Numbered from the stretch's first letter, positions 24,323 through 34,468 are shown. The stretch is DNA of 34,468 nt from an uncultured Acetobacteraceae bacterium (GCA_937873175.1 CALMVT010000561.1:1-34468), one strand, 5' to 3'. The notes: a model not told the origin generated them from the sequence alone. Numbers and translations are program-made.

Positions 24323-26185
24323 TTAATTCACCGGCTTGCGCGCCGTGTCGGCCCGGGCAGACAGGTTCGGGTCGATCCACCAACTGTCCAGCACGAAGCC
24401 GTCACGGATCGGCTGAGTCGGCCGGCCGAAGCGGTTCCAGGTCGCGACGTTGAACCGCTCATTGTGCCAGTTCGGCACCATGAACCAGCCGCGCAGCAGC
24501 ACCCGGTCCAACGCCCGCCCGGCGGTGGCCAGCGTTTCGCGATCCTGCGCCGCGATGGCCTTCTCGATCAGCGCGTCCACCGCCGGGTCGCAAACGCCGG
24601 CCAGGTTGCTGCCGCCCGGCGTCTTGGCGCCGATGCAGGAGAACTCGTCCCGCAGCTCGTTCCCCGGCAGGTCGGACCCCGGGTAGATCATCGTCGTCAT
24701 GTCGAAGTCGTAGTCGTCGGTCAGCCGCTCGAACTGCGCGCTGTCCACGGTGCGGATGCCGACCTCGATGCCGAGGCGCTGCAGCCATTGCTGGTAGGGC
24801 AGTGCCACCCGTTCCAGGCTGGGATCGCTGAGCAGGATGGTGAAGGCCATCTGCTTGCCGCTGCCATCCACCAGCTTGCGGTCCTTGATGGTCCACCCGG
24901 CCTCCTTGAGCAGCGCCAAGGCCCGGCGCAGGCCCTCGCGGTTGTTGCCGGAAGCGTCGGTCTCGGGCATCCGGAACGGCTCGGCGAACAGCGCGGGCGG
25001 CAGCTTGTCGCGGAACGGCGCCAGGAGCGCCTGCTCCGCCGCGTCCGGCAGGCCCGTCGATTCCTGCGCCGTGTTGCCGAAGTAGCTGTGGGTGCGGTTG
25101 TAGGTGCCGAAGAACAGGTTCTTGTTCATCCACTCGAAATCGAACACCTGGGCCATCGCTTCCCGCACGCGCGGGTCGGCGAACATCGGGCGGCGCGTGT
25201 TCATGGAGAAACCCTGGATGCCGACCGGCAGGCGATGCGCGATCTCGTCCCGGCGCACCAGCCCGTCACGCACGGCGGGGAAGTCGTAGCCGGTCGCCCA
25301 TTCCTTCGAGATGTTCTCCTGCCGGTAGTCGATCTGCCCGGCCTTGAACGCCTGCATCGCCACAGTGGGGTCGCGGAAATACTCGATCCGCACCCGGTCG
25401 AAATTGTGGAACCCGCGGCCCGTGGGCCGGTCCCGCGCCCACCAGTTGGGATCGCGCGCATAGGTCACGCTGCGGCCCAACTCGAACTTCTCCACGCGAT
25501 ACGGCCCGCTGCCCAGGGGCGGCTCGGTCAGCGGCTTGGTGAAGTCGCGGGTGGACCACCACTTCTCCGACAGCACCGGCATGCTGCCGACCGCCAACGG
25601 CAGGTCGCGGTTCCCGTTCGATTTGAAATGGAACACCACCCGGCGCTCGCTTTCCGCCACCGCGTCCTGCACGTCGGCATAGGACACGCGGATGGAGGGG
25701 CGGCCCTTCTCCATCAGCGTGTTGAACGTCCAGGCCACGTCCCGTGCGGTCACGGGCGTGCCGTCGGCGAAGCGCGCCTCGGGCCGCAGCTCAAAGCCGA
25801 TCCACATGCGGTCGGCGGGCATCTCAACCGTTTCGGCAAGGTGGCCGTAGCCGGTCGCCACCTCGTCCGCCGAGCCGACCAGCAGGGTTTCCCACACATG
25901 GCCGCCTGCCGCCCCGGCGCCGGTGCCGCCAACGCCGGGCTGCCAGGTTGCCCCGGTGCCAATGGCGGCGTTGCCTCGCAGGATGTAGGGGTTGAAGCCG
26001 TCAAAGCTGCCGACCATCGCGAACACCGCCTCGCCCCCCTTGGGCGCGTCCGGATTCACGTAGGGGAAGTGGGGGAAATCCGGCGGCAGGGCGGGGGTAC
26101 CAAGAATGGTGATGGCGTGGCTGCGCGTCACCTGCGCCTGTGCGGGCAAGGCAAGCAGCAGCAAGAACAGCAAGCAGCGCAGCAT
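24323..26185 (-). CDS. yejA: Peptide ABC transporter periplasmic binding protein
   Basis: A 620-residue family 5 solute-binding protein. The signal peptide is [18 protein letters not shown]. The mature N-terminus [20 protein letters not shown] then PDAPKGG is a YejA hallmark, as are [12 protein letters not shown] and the C-terminal [18 protein letters not shown]. By family knowledge YejABEF imports oligopeptides, including microcin C-like and formylated peptides, and affects sensitivity to antimicrobial peptides. GGAGG lies just before the ATG. It follows hisN by 53 nt. Confidence 0.95.
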   Translation of the reverse strand: MLRCLLFLLLLALPAQAQVTRSHAITILGTPALPPDFPHFPYVNPDAPKGGEAVFAMVGSFDGFNPYILRGNAAIGTGATWQPGVGGTGAGAAGGHVWETLLVGSADEVATGYGHLAETVEMPADRMWIGFELRPEARFADGTPVTARDVAWTFNTLMEKGRPSIRVSYADVQDAVAESERRVVFHFKSNGNRDLPLAVGSMPVLSEKWWSTRDFTKPLTEPPLGSGPYRVEKFELGRSVTYARDPNWWARDRPTGRGFHNFDRVRIEYFRDPTVAMQAFKAGQIDYRQENISKEWATGYDFPAVRDGLVRRDEIAHRLPVGIQGFSMNTRRPMFADPRVREAMAQVFDFEWMNKNLFFGTYNRTHSYFGNTAQESTGLPDAAEQALLAPFRDKLPPALFAEPFRMPETDASGNNREGLRRALALLKEAGWTIKDRKLVDGSGKQMAFTILLSDPSLERVALPYQQWLQRLGIEVGIRTVDSAQFERLTDDYDFDMTTMIYPGSDLPGNELRDEFSCIGAKTPGGSNLAGVCDPAVDALIEKAIAAQDRETLATAGRALDRVLLRGWFMVPNWHNERFNVATWNRFGRPTQPIRDGFVLDSWWIDPNLSARADTARKPVN

Positions 26186-26238
26186 GGGACCTCCGAAACC
26201 GGGTCAGGCCATAGCAGGAGGGTGCGGCCCGGCCCGCG

Positions 26239-27009
26239 TCAAGCGGCCAACAGCGCCAGAGCAGGCGCGAGCAAAGCCGGGTCGCCGACCGCAAGCGCGC
26301 AGCCATCGCCGTCCGGGTGCAGGGGGCGACCCTGCCAGTCCGTCATGCGCCCGCCCGCGCCCTCGATCACAGGCACCAGGGCGGCCCAGTCCCAGACCTT
26401 GAGGCCCGGCTCGGCTATGATATCGATGGCGCCGAGCGCCAGCAGCCCGTAGGCGTAGCAATCCCCGCCCCATGACGTGCGGCGCGTGGCGGCGGCGAGA
26501 CGCTGCCACGCCGTGGTTTGCGTTGGGGTGAAAATTTCGGGGGCGGTGCAGGACAGCTCGGCCTCCCCCAGCCCGGCACAGGGCCGGCAGCCGGCCCGGC
26601 CATGGCCGCCACGGAACCGGGTTGGCTGCCCGGCCAGACCGACCCAGCGTTCCCCGGTGATCGGCTGGTCGATCACGCCCAAGATCGGAACCGGGCCGTC
26701 CAGCAGGGCAACCAGCGTGCCGAAGGTCGGCCGTCCCGTGATAAAGGCGCGGGTGCCGTCGATCGGGTCCAGCACCCAGCGCAGTCGGGCGTTCGGGCGG
26801 TCCAGGCCGAACTCCTCGCCCAAGACTCCATGTTCGGGAAAACGCTGCGACAGCACGGCGCGCATCGCGAGTTCCGCCGTGCGGTCGGCCGCCGTGACCG
26901 GGCTTGCGTCGCCCTTCAGGTCGGCGCCGACGCCCGCGCGAAAGAACGGGCGGACCGCCGCGGCGGCGACATCGGCCGCCGCCTCCGCCGCGGCGATCAG
27001 CGCCTGCAT
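26239..27009 (-). CDS. hisN: Histidinol-phosphatase (inositol monophosphatase family)
   Basis: A 256-residue Mg-dependent phosphatase of the IMPase fold. Metal-binding residues are in GEEFG (E64/E65), WVLDPIDGTRAFITGRP (D80, D83) and VWDWAALVPVIEGAGG (D206). The RAFITGRPTFGTLVAL context is typical of HisN rather than SuhB or CysQ, so it likely dephosphorylates histidinol phosphate in His synthesis. No other his biosynthesis gene except the HisC-type one is in the window. It starts 7 nt after the small secreted protein gene. Confidence 0.88.
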   Translation of the reverse strand: MQALIAAAEAAADVAAAAVRPFFRAGVGADLKGDASPVTAADRTAELAMRAVLSQRFPEHGVLGEEFGLDRPNARLRWVLDPIDGTRAFITGRPTFGTLVALLDGPVPILGVIDQPITGERWVGLAGQPTRFRGGHGRAGCRPCAGLGEAELSCTAPEIFTPTQTTAWQRLAAATRRTSWGGDCYAYGLLALGAIDIIAEPGLKVWDWAALVPVIEGAGGRMTDWQGRPLHPDGDGCALAVGDPALLAPALALLAA

Positions 27010-27016
27010 GGAACCG

Positions 27017-27268
27017 TTACTGGCTCTTGCCGCGCGTCCCCTGGCTGGTCGGGCCGCTGACGGGTCCCTGCGGCTTGGTCACGCCGTTCTCCGTGGCGAC
27101 GGGCGCGGTCGGGGCGACCTCCCGGGCGTTGGCCGGCTGCTGGCCCTGGTTCTGCACGGCCTGCGACTGGTTCTGCGAGGTGGAAGGCTGGGTCATCTGC
27201 TGGTTCTGCGCCCAGGCTGGCGTGGCGGCGAGCAGCAGGGCGGCGGTGGCGGTCAAGGCATAGCGCAT
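27017..27268 (-). CDS. Small secreted Gln/Pro/Ser-rich protein
   Basis: An 83-residue protein. MRYALTATAALLLAATPAWAQ is a clear Sec signal peptide. The mature ~62 residues are low complexity (QMTQPSTSQNQSQAVQNQGQ, later PQGPVSGPTSQGTRGKSQ), probably disordered. No cysteines and no recognised family. The ATG at 27268 is preceded by GGAGAG. It is first in a run with hisN (7-nt gap) and yejABEF. An upstream in-frame extension would remove the signal peptide from the N-terminus and is rejected. Confidence 0.7.
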   Translation of the reverse strand: MRYALTATAALLLAATPAWAQNQQMTQPSTSQNQSQAVQNQGQQPANAREVAPTAPVATENGVTKPQGPVSGPTSQGTRGKSQ

Positions 27269-27369
27269 GAGGTGCTCTCCAAAACGCCGGGCGTTGCACC
27301 GGCGGACTTGCCTACCTAATGTGCGCCGCACGCTATGCAAACCCTCCCGCATCAACCCTGCGCCATCGC
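27269..27369. promoter_or_regulatory. Divergent region between the small secreted protein gene and kdsB
   Basis: These 101 nt must hold both divergent promoters. I see a GGAGAG ribosome-binding site for the minus gene, but no convincing -35/-10 pairs or operators. Confidence 0.4.
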
Positions 27370-28104
27370 GTGAACCCAATCGTCGTGATCCCGTCCCGCA
27401 TGGCGTCCGCCCGCTTGCCAGGCAAGCCGCTGGCGTGCATCGCGGGGAAGCCCATGGTCCTGCACGTGCTCGACCGCGCTCGGGAGGCCGACATCGGCCC
27501 GGTGGCCGTCGCCTGCGCCGACCCGGAGATCGCGGACGCCGTGCGGGCGGCGGGCGGCACCGCCGTGCTGACCGACCCGGCGCTGCCGTCCGGGTCCGAC
27601 CGGGTGCACGCGGCGCTGGCGGCCTTGGATCCGCAGGGCTCGCATGACGTGGTGGTGAACCTGCAGGGCGACTTCCCCACGCTGCCGCCGGGCCAGCTCC
27701 AGGCGGCGGCCGCCCCGCTGTCCGACCCGGCGTTCGACATCGCGACCCTGGTGACCCCGATCCTGTCGCCGGAGGAAGCGGCGGCGCCGCAGGTGGTCAA
27801 GGCCGCCTGCGCCTTCGCGGACGGGCAGACGGTCGCGGCGGCGCTGTACTTTTCCCGCGCCGCCATCCCCGCCGGCGACGGGCCGATGTGGCACCATGTC
27901 GGCATATACGCGTACCGCCGCGCCGCCCTGGCCCGCTTCGTCAGCCTGCCGGAAAGCCTGCTGGAACGGCGGGAAAAGCTTGAACAGTTGCGGGCGCTGG
28001 AAGCCGGCATGCGGATTGCCTGCACGCGGGTGGAGCATGGGGCCTTCGGCGTGGACACGCCCGCCGACCTCCTGCGCGCCCGCGCCATCCTGGAGACCGC
28101 ATGA
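27370..28104 (+). CDS. kdsB: 3-deoxy-manno-octulosonate cytidylyltransferase
   Basis: A 244-residue enzyme that makes CMP-Kdo from CTP and Kdo for LPS inner core. The start is GTG at 27370 (VNPIVVIPSRMASARLPGKPL), the family's standard N-terminus; a further upstream ATG at 27319 adds unconserved residues. NLQGDFPTLPP, TLVTPI, WHHVGIYAYRRAALARFV and LEQLRALEAGMRI are KdsB signatures. Its stop overlaps the pheA start (ATGA). Confidence 0.95.
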   Translation: MNPIVVIPSRMASARLPGKPLACIAGKPMVLHVLDRAREADIGPVAVACADPEIADAVRAAGGTAVLTDPALPSGSDRVHAALAALDPQGSHDVVVNLQGDFPTLPPGQLQAAAAPLSDPAFDIATLVTPILSPEEAAAPQVVKAACAFADGQTVAAALYFSRAAIPAGDGPMWHHVGIYAYRRAALARFVSLPESLLERREKLEQLRALEAGMRIACTRVEHGAFGVDTPADLLRARAILETA

Positions 28105-28946
28105 CCCGGATCGCATTCCAAGGCCTGCCCGGCGCTTATTCCGACCTGGCCTGCCGCACTGCCTATCCCGAACTGACGCCCTTGCCGTGCCACACCTTTG
28201 AGCACGCGATGGATGCGGTGCGCGAGGGCAGGGCGGCGCTCGCGATGCTGCCGTGCGAGAACAGCCTCGCCGGCCGGGTGCCCGACATCCACGCCCTGCT
28301 GCCCGGCAGCGGCCTGTCGATCATCGGCGAGCATTTCCAGCGGGTCGAGCACTGCCTGTTGGGTGTGCCTGGCGCCACGGTGGGAGACGTACGCCGCGTC
28401 CACTCGCATTCCGTGGCGCTGGGCCAGGTCCGGGCGATCCTGCGTGAGCTGGACGCGGACACGGTGGTGGAAGCGGACACCGCCGGGTCGGCGAAGCTGG
28501 TGGCGGAGTGGGGCCGCCGCGAGGACGCGGCCATCGCGTCGAAGCTGGCGGCGGAGACCTACGGCCTTCAGGTGCTGCGCGCCAACGTGGAGGACGCGCC
28601 GCACAACACGACGCGCTTCTACGTCATGGCGCAGCAGCCGCACGCGCTGCCCCCGGACCGCACCGATTTGATGACCACCTTCGTGTTCCGCGTCCGCAAC
28701 GTGCCCGCGGCGCTCTACAAGGCGTTGGGCGGGTTCGCCACCAACGGCGTCAACATGACGCGGCTGGAAAGCTACATGCTGCACGGCGAGTTCACCGCGA
28801 CGCAGTTCCTGTCCGACGTGGACGGCCATCCCGAGCAGCCGGCCTTGGCGGAGGCGCTGGAGGAACTCAGCTTCTTCACCGCCGAAACCCACATCCTCGG
28901 CGTTTACCCGCGCTCCTCGTTCCGGATGCGGCTGGGCGGGGGCTGA
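28101..28946 (+). CDS. pheA: Prephenate dehydratase
   Basis: A 281-residue monofunctional enzyme converting prephenate to phenylpyruvate. The dehydratase fold opens with RIAFQGLPGAYSDLACRTAYP, then LPCENSLAGRV. The catalytic TRF motif is in NTTRFYVMA (residues 169-177). An ACT domain follows with VPAALYKAL (201-209) and NMTRLESYM (218-226), the phenylalanine-binding ESRP site here reading ESYM. No chorismate mutase domain is fused; that activity is at 13505..14383. ATGA overlap with kdsB implies coupled translation. Confidence 0.95.
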   Translation: MTRIAFQGLPGAYSDLACRTAYPELTPLPCHTFEHAMDAVREGRAALAMLPCENSLAGRVPDIHALLPGSGLSIIGEHFQRVEHCLLGVPGATVGDVRRVHSHSVALGQVRAILRELDADTVVEADTAGSAKLVAEWGRREDAAIASKLAAETYGLQVLRANVEDAPHNTTRFYVMAQQPHALPPDRTDLMTTFVFRVRNVPAALYKALGGFATNGVNMTRLESYMLHGEFTATQFLSDVDGHPEQPALAEALEELSFFTAETHILGVYPRSSFRMRLGGG

Positions 28947-28969
28947 GCGGGAAGCACCGCGACCGCTCC

Positions 28970-29758
28970 TCATCCCGCCTTCGGCCAAGCGCGTGCAGCC
29001 GGGCCTGGACCGGCCCGGCCCGCATCGCCGCTCCCGGCGCCGAGCAGGCGGTAAAGAGCGTGGCTGCGCTGCTGGTGCCGCGTCATCGCCTCCGCGGCCG
29101 CGTCGGGGTCGCGCGCGGCAATCGCGCGGGCGATGCCGGCATGCTCGTCGTAGCTGAGCAGGTTGGCGCCCTCGACATGGACGCAATCGACCCGGAACCG
29201 GGCGAGCCATTCCAGGATCACGCCTGCCGCCGCCTCGAAGATCGCGTTGCCCGTCATGGTGGCGATCGTCCGGTGGAACGCGATATCGGTTTGCAGGTAG
29301 CGGGCGCGGTCGGAAATGGCCCGCTGGTTCTCGGCAAGGGCGGCCATCAAGGTTTGGATGCTCTCGGGACCCGCAGTTTCCGCCGCCCGGCGTGCCATGG
29401 CGACCTCCAAGGCCAGTCGTGCTTCCTTCACGTCCTCCACGAACCGGTCGCCCCGGCTCGCCACCCGGCCGACTGCCGCCTCGATCCCGCGCGCGAAGTG
29501 CAGCGCCGTCGGGTCGGCAACCCGAGCACGCCGCCCGTGGTGGATCGCGATCAGGCCGTCCGCCTCAAGCTGCAGCAGCGCCTCGCGCACCGCGGGACGC
29601 CCCACCCCGAACGCGCCCATCAACTCCCGCTCTGACGGCAAGGCCGCACCCGGCGGATAATGGCCGTCGCGGATCGCCGCCGCGATCTGGCCGACGACCC
29701 CGTGCGACAGCCTGCGGCGCGGGACAGCTTGGAACATGGACAATGAGTCACTCATCAT
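28970..29758 (-). CDS. FadR-subfamily GntR transcriptional regulator
   Basis: A 262-residue regulator. The N-terminal winged helix includes VVGQIAAAIRDGHYPPGAAL then PSERELMGAFGVGRPAVREA. The C-terminal FCD domain carries the metal-ligand pattern D and H in DIAFHRTIA, H in DEHAGIARAI and H in AMTRHQQRSH, typical of regulators that bind small carboxylates. The start may be 29758, 29755 or 29737 (MFQAVPRRRL). A 13-bp palindrome overlaps the first two, which favours autoregulation and perhaps the shortest start. Divergent from the aldolase cluster, its likely target. The last ~20 residues are Gly/Ala/Pro-rich. Confidence 0.88.
   Translation of the reverse strand: MMSDSLSMFQAVPRRRLSHGVVGQIAAAIRDGHYPPGAALPSERELMGAFGVGRPAVREALLQLEADGLIAIHHGRRARVADPTALHFARGIEAAVGRVASRGDRFVEDVKEARLALEVAMARRAAETAGPESIQTLMAALAENQRAISDRARYLQTDIAFHRTIATMTGNAIFEAAAGVILEWLARFRVDCVHVEGANLLSYDEHAGIARAIAARDPDAAAEAMTRHQQRSHALYRLLGAGSGDAGRAGPGPAARAWPKAG
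29743..29755. promoter_or_regulatory. Perfect palindrome at the GntR gene start, candidate operator
   Basis: ATGAGTCACTCAT is a perfect palindrome with 6-bp arms around C. It overlaps the possible start codons of the GntR gene and lies about 112 nt upstream of the aldolase ATG, so it could serve autoregulation and control of the divergent operon. Confidence 0.5.
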
Positions 29759-29866
29759 ACCACTTGCGTCAAGGCGGCGATTGGTCAAACCTTGTCGATG
29801 CAATGCCTACGGCCCGCGATTCGGGGTTCGCCCCGACGCCGCGCGGCTGAAACAGGAGGAAACGGC
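29759..29866. promoter_or_regulatory. Divergent control region, gntR / aldolase operon
   Basis: These 108 nt lie between the GntR gene and the catabolic operon. They end with the strong ribosome-binding site AGGAGGA (29854..29860), six bases before the aldolase ATG. No clear -10/-35 is seen. Confidence 0.5.
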
Positions 29867-30640
29867 ATGGCTGAGGGGCTTCGCGAGCGGGCGATGCGGG
29901 GGGACACGGTCCGCGGCGCCATGGTGTTCGAGTTCTTCTCGCCCGGCATCGCCCAGATCCTGCGGCTGGCCGGCGCCGAGTTCGCCATGTTCGACATGGA
30001 GCACAGCGGGCTGGGCTTCGAGACCCTGAAAACCCTCACCGCCACCTGCCGCGGCCTCGGCATCGCCCCCATGGTCCGGGTACCCCGGGGCGAATATCAT
30101 TTCCTCGCTCGCGCCCTGGATGTCGGCGCCCAGGGCGTCATGGTGCCGATGGTCGAAAGCGCGGTCCAGGCCCGGGCGGTTGCGGAGGCCACCCGCTACC
30201 CGCCCACGGGCCGGCGCGGCGCCGCCTTCGGCTTCGCCCACGACGACTATGCCCCCGGCGACGTGGCGGCCAAGATGCGCGCCTTCGACGCCCGCAACCT
30301 TGTCATCGCCCAGATCGAGACCGAGCGCGGCCTGGACGCCGTGGAGGAGATCGCGGCGACCGAGGGCATCGATGTGCTGTGGGTCGGGCACTTCGACCTC
30401 ACCAACTTCCTCGGCATTCCCGGCGCTTTCGACAGCCCGGCCTACCATGACGCCATCAGCCGCGTGGTGGCCGCCGGGCGTCTCCACGGCAAGGGCCTCG
30501 GGTTCATGGCGACCGATGCCGATTGGGCCGCACGCTACCGCGGGCTGGGCTTCAACGTGCTGGCGGCCGGCACCGACCAGGGCGTGCTGATGAACGGCTA
30601 CCGCGCGATCCTGGCGCCGCTGGGGGAAGCCGCGCGATGA
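29867..30640 (+). CDS. HpcH/HpaI family aldolase
   Basis: A 257-residue class II pyruvate aldolase of the HpcH/HpaI family, which reversibly cleaves 4-hydroxy-2-keto acids to pyruvate and an aldehyde. Catalytic and metal residues are recognisable: H46 in FDMEHSG, R71 in MVRVPRG, E151 in AQIETERG and D177 in VGHFDLTN. VGAQGVMVPMVES and PPTGRRGAAFG are family motifs. The ATG at 29867 follows a strong Shine-Dalgarno. The ATGA overlap with the dehydrogenase and the sugar transporter downstream suggest the substrate is a 2-keto-3-deoxy sugar acid or similar; this is inferred. Confidence 0.9.
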   Translation: MAEGLRERAMRGDTVRGAMVFEFFSPGIAQILRLAGAEFAMFDMEHSGLGFETLKTLTATCRGLGIAPMVRVPRGEYHFLARALDVGAQGVMVPMVESAVQARAVAEATRYPPTGRRGAAFGFAHDDYAPGDVAAKMRAFDARNLVIAQIETERGLDAVEEIAATEGIDVLWVGHFDLTNFLGIPGAFDSPAYHDAISRVVAAGRLHGKGLGFMATDADWAARYRGLGFNVLAAGTDQGVLMNGYRAILAPLGEAAR

Positions 30641-31652
30641 CCGCGGAGCCCGGCTTCCACCTCGGCATTTCCCGCGACGTGCTGGACGCGACGGGCGAGC
30701 CGAGCTTCGGCCGGCGTGCCCTGGACGTGCTGAAGGAGCACCCGGCGCTGCGGTGGGAGTACATCCCGGAACACCTGGCCGAGGTGACGCCGGAGGTCGC
30801 GGCCCGCTACGACGGAATTTACGTCAACACGCCGAAAGTGACCCGCGCCTCCGTGGCGCGTGGCGACCGCCGGGTGCGGATCGTGGCGCGGCATGGGGTC
30901 GGCTACGACTCGGTGGACGTTCCGGCGCTGACCGAGCGCGGCATCGTCCTCACCAACACGCCGGAAGCGGTGCGCCGCCCCATGGCGGTGGCGGCGCTGA
31001 CCCTCATCTTCGCGCTCGCCGGGCGGCTGCTCGCGAAGGACCGGCTCGTGCGCGAGTACCGCTGGGCCGAGCGCACGGGCCACATGGGCGTCGGGCTGGT
31101 CGGCCGCACCCTTGGCGTCGTGGGCGCCGGGGGCATTGGGCGGGAAATCCTGCAGCTCGCCCGGCCCTTCTTCGGCCGCATGCTGGCCGCCGACCCCTTC
31201 GCCGACGAGGGAACCGTGCGCGCCTTGGGGGCCGAGCTGCTGCCCCTCGACGCCCTGCTGCCCGAAGCCGATTTCGTGGTGGTCTGCTGCCTTCTGGACC
31301 CGAGCACGTTCCACCTGATCGACGCCGCCCGGCTCCGGCGGATGCGACCGTCTGCCCATCTGGTCAACATCGCCCGCGGCCCCGTGGTGGACGAGGCCGC
31401 GCTGGCCGCGGCGTTGGACGCGGGCGTCATCGCCGGGGCGGGCCTCGATGTGTTCGAGGAGGAGCCGATCCGGCCCGGCAATCCCCTGACCCGCATGGGC
31501 AACGTGCTGCTGGCGCCCCATGCCCTCGGCTGGACGGACGAATGCTTCCACGACATCGCCGCGACCGGCTTGCGGAGCGTCGTCGATTTCGCCGGGGGCC
31601 GCCGCCCGGCCTTCGTGGTCAACCCGGACGCCTTGGCCGTGACGGGGCGGCC

Positions 31653-31656
<4 letters not shown>
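30637..31656 (+). CDS. D-isomer-specific 2-hydroxyacid dehydrogenase
   Basis: A 339-residue NAD-dependent dehydrogenase of the PGDH/formate-dehydrogenase-like family. Nucleotide motif LGVVGAGGIGREIL (residues 159-172) with D186 suggests NAD preference. The catalytic triad is R247 (VNIARGPVVDE), E276 (DVFEEEP) and H295 (APHALGW). There is no C-terminal ACT domain, so a SerA role is unlikely. It would interconvert a 2-keto acid and a 2-hydroxyacid in the same pathway as the aldolase. Start and stop are both coupled: ATGA with the aldolase and GTGA with the ATPase. Confidence 0.9.
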
Positions 31657-33172
<1,516 letters not shown>

Positions 33173-33176
<4 letters not shown>

Positions 33177-34216
33177 AGCCCAGGCCCGTGAGCAACCTCG
33201 CCCTCAAGGAAACGCCCGCCGCCGGCCCGGCGCCGGGTCCGTCCCCGGTCCGGGCCGGCGCGCTGCCGCGCCGGGTGCTGCTGCGGCTCGCGGACTCGCG
33301 CCCGCTGATGCTGTTCGTGCTGGTGGTGGTCCTGGTCGCGGCGATGTCGGCCGCTTATCCCAACAACTTCCCAACCCGGTTCAACATTCCGGCCGTGCTG
33401 CTCAATGCCGCCCAGAACGCGATCCTGGTTACGGGCATGATGCTGCTCATGGTTGCCGGCGGGTTCGACCTGTCCATCGGCTCGACGCTGGCGCTGTCGG
33501 GCGTTTGGGCCGGTGTTGTGGTGGGCCGCTGGGGGTGGCCGGCGGAGGCTGGGCTGCTGGTCGGGCTTGCGGTCGGCGCCGCTGCCGGACTGGTCAACGG
33601 CCTCATCGTGACCCGGCTCGGCATCAACGCCCTGATCGCCACGCTGGCGACGCTTACCATCTATCGCGGCCTCACCTACCTCACGGCCGGCACGGGCGTG
33701 ACCCCCATCGGCGACGCCTTCAAGGCGTATGGCCAGAGCACGTTCCTCGGCCTGCAGATGCCGTTCTGGGTCATGCTGGCGGTGGTGGCGCTGGGCGCGT
33801 GGGCGCTGGCCGAAACTCGGTTCTTCCGCCAGTACTACTTCATCGGCGGCAACGCGCGGGCGGCCAAGCTGTCGGGCATACGCGTCGAGCGGCTGACGCT
33901 GATCGGCTTCGTCATCATGGGCCTGCTCGCCGGGCTGGCCGGGGTGCTGGGCGCGTCCCGCCTCAACTCGGCCGTGGTGAGCGCCGGCATCAACGTCGAG
34001 CTGTCCGTCATCACCGCCACCGTGCTCGGCGGCGCCAGCCTGAAGGGCGGGGAGGGCACGGTGATCGGCGGCGTGCTGGGCGTGCTGTTCATCGCCCTGG
34101 TCCAGAACGCCATGATCATCAACGGCATCGGCATCTTCTGGCAGAACATCATCGTCGGCCTCGTTCTGCTGCTCGGCGTGTCGCTCGACCGCTTCAAGCA
34201 GGCGCATCGCGGGTAA
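33173..34216 (+). CDS. Sugar ABC transporter permease (RbsC type)
   Basis: A 347-residue CUT2 permease. About 45 N-terminal residues are polar and Pro/Ala-rich, then hydrophobic segments begin at LMLFVLVVVLVAAMSAAY. VAGGFDLSIGSTLALSGVWA, NGLIVTRLGINALIATLATL and GGNARAAKLSGIRVERL are RbsC-family hallmarks. The GTG start at 33173 overlaps the ATPase stop (GTGA). An internal GTG (at VSNLALKE) is an alternative. Confidence 0.93.
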
Positions 34217-34272
34217 GGCCACGGCAGGACGGAATGCAACCAGACCGGAACGGTCGAGCGGGAGGAACGCCC

Positions 34273-34468
34273 ATGAGGTTTACGACGAGGTTGGCCCTGG
34301 CGGGCGTCCTGCTGGCCGCCGCGGCGCCGGCGTTGGCCCAGGAATCGAACTTCGGCCCCCGGGACGCCAAGGAAACCTATTACTGGGTGTCCAACAAGGC
34401 CAACCTTCCGTTATTCGTGCAATACGATTACGTCGGCATGAAGCGCGTCGCCGAGGAGCTCAAGGTCC
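34273..34468 (+). CDS. Sugar ABC transporter periplasmic binding protein, N-terminal part
   Basis: 65 residues are visible before the window ends. MRFTTRLALAGVLLAAAAPA with LAQE is a Sec signal peptide. The mature start ETYYWVSNKANLPLFVQYDY and VGMKRVAEELKV is typical of family 2 (ribose/galactose-type) binding proteins. GGGAGGAA precedes the ATG. The 56-nt gap from the permease gene shows no clear terminator. Confidence 0.88.
   Translation, partial: MRFTTRLALAGVLLAAAAPALAQESNFGPRDAKETYYWVSNKANLPLFVQYDYVGMKRVAEELKV

Noticed and set aside
24464-26452. 662-residue plus-strand open frame opposite yejA
   Set aside because: Antisense shadow of yejA; no recognisable motif or hydrophobic pattern.
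28945-28968. GAGCGG...CCGCTC inverted repeat between pheA and gntR
   Set aside because: Only 6-bp arms, overlapping the pheA stop codon, with no T-run. Too weak to call as a terminator.
27333-29210. 625-residue minus-strand open frame opposite kdsB and pheA
   Set aside because: It spans two well-supported sense genes and part of gntR and has no domain features.

Overview
The window is a high-GC chromosomal segment of a Gram-negative alphaproteobacterium, most likely Rhodospirillales and plausibly Acetobacteraceae. This placement is inferred from several features. They are an aapJQMP-type general amino-acid importer, a coupled metX-metW pair, a chorismate mutase/hisC/tyrA cluster, kdsB (so LPS with Kdo), yejABEF, and frequent ATGA/GTGA stop-start overlaps. 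Nearly all of it is coding. I see no insertion sequences, CRISPR arrays, tRNAs or rRNAs. A perfect 16-bp ParB-binding parS sequence at 16604..16619 suggests the window lies in the origin-proximal part of the chromosome.

Layout. 1-1799 (minus): a DNA-processing pair of YhaN-like ATPase (cut by the window edge) and YhaO-like metallophosphoesterase. 1907-2530 (plus): a minimal CDF-like membrane protein. 2541-7082 (minus): amino-acid ABC transporter aapJ-aapQ-aapM-aapP, with a two-hairpin element between aapJ and aapQ. 7270-7857 (minus): a secreted protein made of three cysteine-paired repeats. 8074-10719 (minus): osmC-like, acyl-CoA-dehydrogenase-like and sulfurtransferase genes in one probable operon, with a divergent TetR regulator at 10942-11565. 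11572-13361 (minus): metX-metW for methionine. 13505-17007 (plus): a divergent chorismate mutase P-protein, HisC-type aminotransferase, TyrA and a DUF1684 protein that carries parS. 16979-18948 (minus): a MATE exporter and a DUF427 protein. 18949-19432: no confident gene, but a strong plus-oriented hairpin. 19433-19858 (plus): Ohr. 19914-27268 (minus): a probable long operon of a small secreted Q-rich protein, hisN, yejA-yejB-yejE-yejF and an exported Mn-type superoxide dismutase. 27370-28946 (plus): kdsB and the true prephenate dehydratase pheA. 28970-29758 (minus): a FadR-type GntR regulator. 29867-34468 (plus): HpcH/HpaI aldolase, D-2-hydroxyacid dehydrogenase and a sugar-type ABC importer whose binding protein runs off the end.

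How the genes fit together. Phe/Tyr synthesis is split. The chorismate mutase, an aminotransferase that could act on aromatic keto acids, and TyrA sit together, while prephenate dehydratase is coupled to kdsB elsewhere. Peroxide and superoxide defence is represented three times: osmC-like, ohr and exported SOD. The right-hand cluster looks like a self-contained, GntR-controlled pathway importing a carbohydrate or sugar acid and splitting it by a pyruvate aldolase; its substrate cannot be read from the sequence.

The most notable observations are the parS inside the DUF1684 gene, the P-protein paralogue without prephenate dehydratase motifs, the triple-repeat secreted protein, translational coupling of an exported SOD to yejF, the mutually exclusive hairpins between aapJ and aapQ, and the two regulator-linked cassettes of unknown substrate.
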